Below are positions 1 through 5,111 of a DNA stretch of 64,000 nt, piece after piece. This DNA comes from CAZWDL01 sp964632995. Lineage in GTDB: Bacteria > Bacteroidota > Bacteroidia > Chitinophagales > Saprospiraceae. Each line of letters starts with the position of its first letter. The first letter of the stretch is position 1. The stretch covers positions 1 to 64,000 of the forward strand of contig CAZWDL010000004.1 in assembly GCA_964632995.1 (NCBI GenBank), given 5' to 3'. The translations under genes and the position numbers were made by a program. The notes under the pieces are model-generated. The model was not told the origin of the DNA. It saw nothing but the letters and a program-made list of their open reading frames with translations, and searched no databases.

Positions 1-47
1 AGCATATTAAGCAAGGACGGAGCCTTCAGTCGCTCCGTAGGAGCTTT

Positions 48-178
48 GTTCAACAGCACCTACCCAAAAGTGTCGGTTCAGTGCTTAAATCAAGCTTTGT
101 GCTTCTATCAAAGTTCTGCTTGGTTGACAGTGTAGTGCTTCGAAATCGCCACCTTCGGGTAGCTGCAAACCGTTGAAC
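48..178 (+). other. attC-like integron recombination site
   Basis: The outer boxes match the integron attC consensus exactly: R'' is GTTCAAC (48-54), fitting RYYYAAC, and R' is GTTGAAC (172-178), fitting GTTRRRY. Each is followed inward by a 5-base spacer (AGCAC; AAACC) and then by arms that pair: CTACCCAAAAGTG (60-72) against the complement of CACCTTCGGGTAG (150-162), 11 of 13 positions. The 131-base span is similar to long attC sites such as the Vibrio repeats. It would belong to a cassette lying mostly left of the window. The next gene starts 98 bases downstream. The call is from box sequence and geometry only. Confidence 0.6.
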
Positions 179-370
179 AATCCCTAGCGAATTTTACCCG
201 CTCAATCTGCTGTTTTTCAGTCTTTTAGCAGTTTTTCACTTTAACTTCCAGGCGTTAATCACTAAAACCACACGTCATGGAAGCTTATCAAAAACACCTA
301 TCCGATTTTGATGCTCACCTTACGCTGAAGAACTTCAGCAAGTCTACACGTAGCGCTTACGGTTGTGCTC

Positions 371-409
371 CATGGAATAGTCCCTTCGGGAATTCCACAG
401 GGCAGGCTC
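371..409. repeat. 39-base hairpin insertion in the recombinase gene
   Basis: A stem TGGAATA.TCCC / GGGA.ATTCCA is followed by CAGGGCAGG. It is flanked by GCTC on both sides (367-370 and 406-409), which looks like a short target duplication. Removing 39 bases joins ...SAYGC to ALRQFF, the expected recombinase sequence, so the insertion is in frame and adds 13 residues. A relative with the same ends (TGGAAT...ATTCCACAGGGCAGG) lies at 970-1004. Confidence 0.7.
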
Positions 410-698
410 TACGTCAGTTTTTTGCCTACCGTGAAAAGCATGGAATGAATGGTCCCTTCACGCAGGAACAAGCTAGAGAATATATTCTATATCGTCATAA
501 TCAGGTCTTGAAGTGGCAGACCATCAACGGCGATTACTCGGCGATGTATAAGTTTTACCGGGAAGTGATGGGGCTGGACTGGGACGTTCAGTACATCCCG
601 CGTCCGCGTAAGGAACGCAGTCTGCCGCCGGTGCTATCTCGTCATGAAATACAGAAGATCATTAACTGCGGGGGCACCTTCAAGCACCAGGTATTTAT

Positions 699-889
699 CC
701 CGGATTATCCATGAATTCATCTGTTACGAAGCCGAACTGACCACCATTCTCGGACGTCCTCGTCAGTCGATGCTCACCGTATCTATGGATACGGCTGCGC
801 GTCTCCTTCCTGCCTGCCCGTCTGGGCGGGTCTCCAAGCCTGGCAGCCATTTCGGCTTCTCACGACGAAGAATCCATGAATAACCCGGG
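699..889. mobile_element. Fold-back MITE-like element, family CCCGGATTAT, copy 1
   Basis: The termini are inverted repeats: CCCGGATTATCCATGAATTC at the left, and the complement of the right end reads CCCGGGTTATTCATGGATTC. The two halves remain imperfectly complementary all the way to the centre (ACCGTATC-TATG-GATACGG), so the whole element folds on itself. Flanks are TTAT (695-698) and ATAT (890-893), a 3-of-4 match to a 4-base target duplication. Removing 699-893 restores the recombinase frame (VF|MMLLYSTGLR). It has no coding capacity. A CCTGCCCG/GGGCGGG hairpin absent from copy 2 (9735-9911) is nested near 814-831. Confidence 0.8.
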
Positions 890-966
890 ATATGATGCTG
901 TTATACAGCACGGGTCTGCGGTTGAGCGAAGCGCTGAACCTGAGACTGGCGGATATCGACGGCCCC

Positions 967-1007
967 TTGTGGAATAACTCGCTTTGCGAATTCCACAGGG
1001 CAGGTAG
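967..1007. repeat. Second hairpin insertion of the TGGAAT...ATTCCACAGGGCAGG type
   Basis: The core 970-1004 has the stem TGGAATAACTCGC / GCGAATTCCA with a TTT loop, followed by CAGGGCAGG, matching the end structure of the 371-409 element. It falls between ADIDGP and RLQIRVVKGKG of the recombinase. The net length must be 2 modulo 3 because the downstream reading frame is shifted, and about 41 bases fits. Without it the conserved recombinase sequence is continuous. Confidence 0.6.
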
Positions 1008-1058
1008 CGGCTGCAGATCCGGGTGGTAAAGGGCAAAGGCGCCAAGGACCGCTACGTG

Positions 1059-1901
1059 GAAAATGTAGGCGGCAAACCCGGCATGATCCCGATGGCTATC
1101 GGGATGCTGCACACCTGGGGCTCTGATCTGAAGTACCACGTACATGTGCATTGTCTGGTCACCTTCGGCGGCCTGGAGATGGGGCCGCCGATGAAGTGGA
1201 AGTGGCCGAAGCGAAAGAGGCAATTGGCCAGGTTCCGGAAGATATGCGGCCTTTTTCGAGCCACTTTCCTGGCCGGATTAAAGCAACTGATGGATAAGGG
1301 AGAGGTAGCTTATCACCGTTCTTTTGAGGACTTGGAAAAGGATCTGCTCAAAAAACGATGAGTGGTCAATCACCAATGGCCTACAGCCGATACGAAAGTG
1401 ATCGAGGAATACCTGGGCCGCTATATCTGTCGGATTGGTATTAGCCATAAACGCTTCCATTACGATCCGAGTAGCAAGAATGTGCGCATTGAATACAATG
1501 ATTACGCCCGGCGACAAACAGGAAAAACAGCCCCAAAGAAATATCGCGATCTGCCGCCGTTGATAGCGATGCATAAGTTCTTACAGCACCAGACGCCGCG
1601 TTACTTCCAACGGGTACGATACTATGGCTTGCATGCCGGTATCACTTACGCGAAGATCAAAGACCAGCTTCCGAATAAGTTGAAACGAAATGGCCAGACG
1701 GTCAGGACGGTTATCCAAATACTACGGGCTCTTTTAGCCGAAGAGCCCTATAAATGCGAACATTGTGGCGGCGACGATTTTGAGTTCGAAACCGTCAACA
1801 TTGATCGCAGCTATCTGGCGCAACACGTCCTGCATCAGGGGCGAAGCCCACCGTCTGGTCAGGCAGACAAGGCTGAAAAAGGTGAAGAATTTTTATCGTA
1901 A
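1059..1901 (+). pseudogene. IS91-family (Y1/HUH) transposase, N-terminally truncated with a nonsense codon
   Basis: The readable sequence begins in GGKPGM and carries the HUH motif in HTWGSDLKYHVHVHCLVT (about 1110-1160), the hallmark of IS91/IS801-type rolling-circle transposases. The catalytic-tyrosine region EEYLGRYICRIGISHKRF follows at about 1404-1455, and a zinc-knuckle-like CEHCGGDD lies near the C-terminus. The N-terminal zinc-binding domain is missing because it is joined directly to the recombinase fragment. A single in-frame TGA at 1359-1361 separates KKR from VVNHQWP, where relatives have a tryptophan. A perfect ATCCCGAT-GGCT-ATCGGGAT hairpin (1086-1105) adds a few residues just before the HUH motif. 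Adjacent recombinase and IS91 genes suggest they travelled as one element. Confidence 0.85.
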
Positions 1902-2095
1902 TGCATGCGATAAGCCTGGGTCTGCTGTCTTATAAAACTACGGAAATAGCTTGAAAAATGCTCCGAAAATGTGGTTCAATAAATCTTCTTCATCTCTCCA
2001 GGAACTGACATGAGAAATAGTAACCTATTTGCATCGAAAATCGTAAATTAGAGCGAGAGAAAGTGGGCAGACGGAATAAAGCCTTTCCCTAAGGG

Positions 2096-2251
2096 ATGTT
2101 GGCCCCTGGCTCCGGGATCGTTCAACTGAACCCCGAAGGGCTCAGCGAAGCTAAATGTCTGCGCTGCTGCGGAATTGAAGTTGATCTGTATCGAGAGGGG
2201 CGCAGACATTCCTTTGAGTTAGTTGGTGGCCATTACCCTACCCTAACCTAG
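2096..2251 (+). CDS. Possible small protein fragment, 51 aa, unknown
   Basis: An open frame of 51 codons begins ATG TTG GCC and contains a CLRCCG cysteine cluster followed by IEVDLYREGRRHSFEL, then stops at TAG. Composition is protein-like, but nothing identifies it and it may be the remnant of a larger gene. A perfect 11-base inverted repeat (AATGTCTGCGC at 2154-2164, GCGCAGACATT at 2200-2210) lies inside it. The surrounding 1902-2260 holds no other gene that I can support. Confidence 0.25.
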   Translation: MLAPGSGIVQLNPEGLSEAKCLRCCGIEVDLYREGRRHSFELVGGHYPTLT

Positions 2252-2260
2252 CATGGCAAT

Positions 2261-2383
2261 ATGCTCGAAATAGATGGGACAACACTTACACATTTAAAAT
2301 TTCGACAATTCGATAGTTTTGTGGAACTTCTTGAGATCTATGAATTGTTGTTGGAAATCTTATACTTGAAAAAGAAAAAGTAA
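2261..2383 (+). CDS. Possible 40-aa peptide upstream of the PIN antitoxin
   Basis: A short frame starts MLEIDGTTLTHLKFRQF and continues as a leucine/glutamate-rich segment ending in four lysines. It stops 6 bases before the antitoxin start. It could be a real leader or third gene of the module, or a chance frame in AT-rich DNA. A TAGTTTTG box (2314-2321) that fits the Bacteroidota -7 element for the downstream antitoxin lies within it, which argues mildly against coding. Confidence 0.25.
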   Translation: MLEIDGTTLTHLKFRQFDSFVELLEIYELLLEILYLKKKK

Positions 2384-2389
2384 TCATCG

Positions 2390-2626
2390 ATGGCCACAAT
2401 AGATAAACCGCTGACTAATTTACAGTTAGAGCTCCTGAAGCTATTCAGTATGAACTTACCGGAAGAGGAATTACTGGAAATAAGGAGGATACTTGCCAAC
2501 TATTTTGCAGAAAGAGCATCTGACGAAATGGATAGGCTTTGGGAGGAGAACAAGTGGACGAATGAGACAATGGATGAGTGGCTTAGTGATGATAGCCGAG
2601 AGGCATCTGAAGAACAGGATACCTAA
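2390..2626 (+). CDS. Antitoxin-like protein of a PIN toxin-antitoxin pair
   Basis: A 78-residue acidic, helical protein (MATIDKPLTNLQLELLKLFS...) ending in a very acidic tail. Its size, composition and position directly before a PIN-domain toxin fit the small antitoxins paired with COG1569-type PIN toxins. These bind and inhibit the RNase and usually repress their own operon. The stop overlaps the toxin start by one base (TAATG at 2624-2628), showing translational coupling. The gene is intact. No DNA-binding fold is obvious from sequence, so the assignment rests mainly on context. Confidence 0.7.
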   Translation: MATIDKPLTNLQLELLKLFSMNLPEEELLEIRRILANYFAERASDEMDRLWEENKWTNETMDEWLSDDSREASEEQDT

Positions 2627-3046
2627 TGCGAGTAGTTTTAGATACTAATAGTCTTTTAGTTAGCATAGGAAGAAAATCCAAGTATAGGCCAATATTCGAT
2701 GCTCTTTTAGAAGGAAAAAATCCGCTTATTGATCTCTAATGAGATCATCAATGAATATGTTGAAAAGATTGAAGAAAAGACGAATGCAATTGTGGCGGAA
2801 AATATTTCGAATTTACTGATAAGTTCGCCAGATGTTGAGAAAATTGAAATATATTTCAAGTGGTCGATTATTACTATAGATACTGATGACAACAAATTTG
2901 TGGATTGTGCTTTAAACGGCCGAGCAAATTTCTTGGTGACGGATGATAAGCATTACAATATTTTGAAAAAAATAGGATTCCCTCCAGTTAAGATCATAAG
3001 AACTCCTGCCTTTTTAGAAGAAGTCAAAAAACTAACAGCGGAATAG
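2626..3046 (+). pseudogene. PIN-domain toxin (COG1569 type), frameshifted
   Basis: It starts MRVVLDTNSLLVSIGRKSKY, with the first PIN acidic residue in LDTN. It continues in another frame as LISNEIINEYVEKIEEKT ... DTDDNKFVDCALNGRANFLVTDDKHYN, supplying the remaining acidic residues (DNKFVDCAL, TDDKHY). PIN toxins are metal-dependent RNases. The frames are joined if one A is removed from the A6 run at 2715-2720, giving LEGKIRLLISNEII, so the lesion is a single homopolymer indel. It may be genuine inactivation or a sequencing/assembly error. The antitoxin upstream overlaps by one base. Confidence 0.8.
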
Positions 3047-3100
3047 GGAAAAGAACTATTCACGTGGTCCAAATAAACAAAATTTGATCAATGGAAAACG

Positions 3101-3167
3101 GCCACCAACACAGCAGCTACGCCAATAGCCTCCATTCGTCGGCTACTGCGTAGCTCAACCGTTGGGC
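3101..3167 (+). other. attC-like integron recombination site
   Basis: R' is GTTGGGC (3161-3167), matching GTTRRRY, and the left box CACCAAC (3103-3109) is its approximate partner. Five-base unpaired spacers (ACAGC; CAACC) separate the boxes from a long stem: AGCTACGCCAATAGCC (3115-3130) against GGCTACTGCGTAGCT (3141-3155). The stem has one extra unpaired base and one mismatch, and the loop is about 10 bases. Unpaired extrahelical bases in an otherwise good stem are the recognised architecture of attC. It lies between the PIN module and mazEF, where a cassette boundary is expected. Confidence 0.65.
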
Positions 3168-3221
3168 ACAAGCCATAGTGAAAACCCGACGACAGTCAGC
3201 TCGGAAAAAATTCACAATTCG

Positions 3222-3272
3222 TTGACAGGGAACAAAATAACCAGCAAATTTGTAATTATAAAGTAATTACAA
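3222..3272 (+). promoter_or_regulatory. Candidate promoter and autoregulatory operator of mazEF
   Basis: TTGACA (3222-3227) resembles a -35 box. Just before the start codon is a dyad TTGTAATTA (3250-3258), 5 bases, TAATTACAA (3264-3272), with perfect 9-base arms. MazE-type AbrB-fold antitoxins are known to repress their own operon by binding palindromes overlapping the promoter, so this dyad is the likely operator. It ends 9 bases before the MazE ATG at 3282. Confidence 0.5.
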
Positions 3273-3281
3273 TTTAATGCA

Positions 3282-3521
3282 ATGGAAATACCGATCATTC
3301 AAATAGGAAATTCAAAAGGAATCAGACTGGCAAAGACCATTTTAGAGCGATATCAGATTACTGATAAAGTAGAATTGATCTTTGAAGAAGGCTACCTAAT
3401 TCTTAAGCCAGCGCATCATCCCAGAGAAGGATGGGAGTCGGCTTTTGAGGAAATGCACGAAAGAGGAGATGACGAATTGCTGATCGATGACATTTTTGAG
3501 GATGAACTGCTGGAAGAATGA
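3282..3521 (+). CDS. mazE: MazE-type antitoxin (AbrB/SpoVT fold)
   Basis: A 79-residue protein. Residues 1-45 (IPIIQIGNSKGIRLAKTILE...VELIFEEGYLILKP) form the swapped-hairpin AbrB DNA-binding domain, with the IGNSKGIRL signature. Residues 46-79 are an acidic tail rich in Glu/Asp that would wrap around MazF and block its RNA-binding groove. It probably also represses its own promoter through the dyad at 3250-3272. The last four bases (ATGA) overlap the toxin start. An alternative ATG two codons upstream (3276) is less likely. Confidence 0.9.
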   Translation: MEIPIIQIGNSKGIRLAKTILERYQITDKVELIFEEGYLILKPAHHPREGWESAFEEMHERGDDELLIDDIFEDELLEE

Positions 3522-3847
3522 AGAGAAAGTTGACTCAATACCAGGTCGTGATCGTCAATCTGGATCCAACTATCGGCAGCGAAATAAGAAAAACGCGACC
3601 TTGTATGATCATCTCACCGGATGAGATGAACCGACCTCTGAGAACAGTTATCATAGCACCAATAACTTCAAAATCGAAGAACTACCCGACAAGGGTTAAG
3701 GTTAGTTTTCAAGGAAATGAGAACTGGGTTGTAATTGATCAAATCCGGACAATCGATAAAAGAAGAATTACCAAATCCCTGGCCAAGCTTTCAAAAAAAG
3801 AAATCATTGAAGTCAAAAGAGTGATAAAGGAAACTTTGGTTGATTGA
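3518..3847 (+). CDS. mazF: MazF-type endoribonuclease toxin
   Basis: A 109-residue PemK/MazF family protein, full length for the family. The opening KLTQYQVVIVNLDPTIGSEIRKTRPCMIISPDEMN contains the conserved loop ending in KTRP, with Arg and Thr of the mRNA-interferase active site. The middle RTVIIAPITSKSKNYPTRVKV and VVIDQIRTIDKRRI are the expected strands of the SH3-like barrel. It would cleave single-stranded mRNA at short motifs when free of MazE. It overlaps mazE by 4 bases and is the only toxin module in this island with both genes intact. Confidence 0.92.
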   Translation: MKRKLTQYQVVIVNLDPTIGSEIRKTRPCMIISPDEMNRPLRTVIIAPITSKSKNYPTRVKVSFQGNENWVVIDQIRTIDKRRITKSLAKLSKKEIIEVKRVIKETLVD

Positions 3848-3867
3848 AAATGGAGCGATTGGCCTGC

Positions 3868-3933
3868 TCCCAACATGGTTTATACGAAAACACTCCCATT
3901 CGGTCGCACTACAGCTACACGGCACCGTTAGCT
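3868..3933 (+). other. Degenerate attC-like site
   Basis: The right half resembles the 3101-3167 site: both contain TCC(C)ATTCG.TCG, a CTAC.GC segment and CACCGTT/AACCGTT before the right box. The R' candidate is GTTAGCT (3927-3933), 6 of 7 to consensus. The left candidate is TCCCAAC (3868-3874), also 6 of 7. The inner arms pair poorly, so it may be decayed. If real, it closes a cassette of about 766 bases containing only mazEF. Confidence 0.35.
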
Positions 3934-3975
3934 ACCATTCAAATTAACAATATCCACCATCACAATATCTTAAGT

Positions 3976-4079
3976 TATACTGACGTCGAAATGGTTTAAG
4001 AAATCAAACCATCTTCGAGTCAGCATATACCGACTTAATTGGTTTGAGAAATTTCTCAAACCAATTTACGTCGAGTATA
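3976..4079. repeat. Palindromic repeat family TATACTGACGTCG, long copy
   Basis: It starts TATACTGACGTCGAAATGG and ends TTACGTCGAGTATA. Within it are two palindromes: an imperfect one (3976-4027) and a perfect AATTGGTTTGAGAAA / TTTCTCAAACCAATT core (4037-4066). A 56-base relative in the opposite orientation lies at 26153-26208 with the same ends. It sits upstream of the MNT gene and probably separates it from its original promoter. Confidence 0.75.
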
Positions 4080-4134
4080 AATTGCATTGATCCCATAATT
4101 AGCGTACTTTTCAGAAGTGCCAAAATAGCGCGAA

Positions 4135-4454
4135 ATGAAAAAACGGAACGTATACCAGAAACTGTAAAAGCAGCTATTCATCAAATTGATGAAACAGCCG
4201 AAGTCATTTTATTCGGCTCCAGAGCCAGGGGAGATTTCAATGCTGATCCGGATTGAGATTTTCTGATTTTGACTGATGAAGAAGTCACCTCCGAAAAAGA
4301 AGAATTGATCCGGAATGCCTTATATGATATTGAATTGGGCGCCGGGGAAGTAATTACCTCCATCATTGAAGAAAAGTCAGAGTGGGATAAGTACGAAGAA
4401 TCATCGATTTACAAGAATATTGAAGAACAAGGAATCTTAGTCAGTTCTCCGTAG
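4135..4454 (+). pseudogene. MNT-type nucleotidyltransferase antitoxin, doubly disrupted
   Basis: The readable protein is ...TERIPETVKAAIHQIDETAEVILFGSRARGDFNADPD then DFLILTDEEVTSEKEELIRNALYDIEL.... It has the minimal nucleotidyltransferase motif GSRARGD plus a downstream Asp pair. MNT proteins neutralise HEPN toxins, in known cases by adding AMP to them. There are two lesions. The natural start ATGAAAAAACGG (4135) is out of frame by one A in the run 4138-4143; seven As would give MKKTERIPETV. A TGA at 4254-4256 stands where the family has Trp (D-x-D-W-D). The HEPN gene follows 6 bases later. Longer frames upstream read through the palindromic repeat and are not credible starts. Confidence 0.8.
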
Positions 4455-4460
4455 TTAACA

Positions 4461-4970
4461 ATGAGTTATTCCAAAGAACAATTAGCCACCTACCGAATGG
4501 AAAGATCCAAAGAATCATTGGAGGAAGCCAAAATATTAGCAGCAACAAACCATTGGAATACGGTGGCAAACCGGACGTATTATGCATGTTTCTATATCGC
4601 TCCGGCTTATCTTATCCTCAATAACTATGAAGCTTCCACTCATAATGGGATAAAGACTGGATTTAACAAGGCATTGATCAGCAGTGGTAAGTTAGATAAG
4701 TCTTTCGGACAATTTTATAATAGCCTTTTTAATATCCGACAGGATGCAGATTACCGGGATTTCAAGGACCTAAAAGAAGAAAAAGTAAAACTTCTAATCG
4801 AAAAGGTCAAAGAGCTGGTTAATCGGGTGGAGTCATTGATTGAAGATGAACGGTTTATACCGTATTTCTTTTTGCTCTATAACCATTTGGCAACTGATTC
4901 AAGTCCCTCTACCATTATCCCTCTACCAGACAGAGGATATCCTCCGGGAGGAAGATATCGAAATTACTAG
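4461..4970 (+). CDS. HEPN-domain toxin-like protein (UPF0332/COG1895 type)
   Basis: A 169-residue protein. Residues 1-130 fit the HEPN four-helix fold: LEEAKILAATNHWNTVANRTYYACFYIAPAYLI, then STHNGIKTGFNKALI, then RQDADYRDF near residue 93. HEPN proteins encoded beside MNT genes are often RNases held in check by the partner. The classical Rx4-6H catalytic motif is not obvious; the R..xDY form of UPF0332 proteins is present instead. The last 35 residues (from about 135, ending PPGGRYRNY) run through a hairpin-like CCTCC/GGAGG stretch and look like read-through past the original end. The partner MNT gene just upstream is broken. Confidence 0.75.
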   Translation: MSYSKEQLATYRMERSKESLEEAKILAATNHWNTVANRTYYACFYIAPAYLILNNYEASTHNGIKTGFNKALISSGKLDKSFGQFYNSLFNIRQDADYRDFKDLKEEKVKLLIEKVKELVNRVESLIEDERFIPYFFLLYNHLATDSSPSTIIPLPDRGYPPGGRYRNY

Positions 4971-5111
4971 TGGTTAAAAGACTTCCAAAAAACACTCCTT
5001 ACTTTTGTGGAATAGAAGGAATTGGCTCCCCTTAGATTCAGGCGCCGGAAACGATTCAAAATGAAACCCTGATAGACTACCTGTATTAAAATTTTTCCCT
5101 ATTTTAATTTT

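Larger units (their letters stand above)
277..1058 (+). pseudogene. Tyrosine recombinase/integrase, disrupted and C-terminally truncated
   Basis: The protein begins MEAYQKHLSDFDAHLTL and has the N-terminal SAM-like core-binding domain of XerC/D-type recombinases. The first catalytic-domain motif (YSTGLRLSEALNLRLADID, 906-957, with the patch-I Arg) and the following strand (RVVKGKGAKDRYV) are also readable. It is broken three ways. A 39-base hairpin sits in frame at 371-409. A 191-base fold-back element is inserted at 699-889. A roughly 41-base hairpin at 967-1007 shifts the frame. After RYV (to 1058) the sequence runs straight into an IS91-type transposase, so the C-terminal catalytic residues (HxxR, Tyr) are gone. 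Whether it was a mobile-element integrase or an integron integrase cannot be decided, because the diagnostic C-terminal half is lost. Confidence 0.85.

Noticed and set aside
4690..4700. GTTAGAT as an attC R' box
   Set aside because: It lies inside HEPN coding sequence and has no paired arms.
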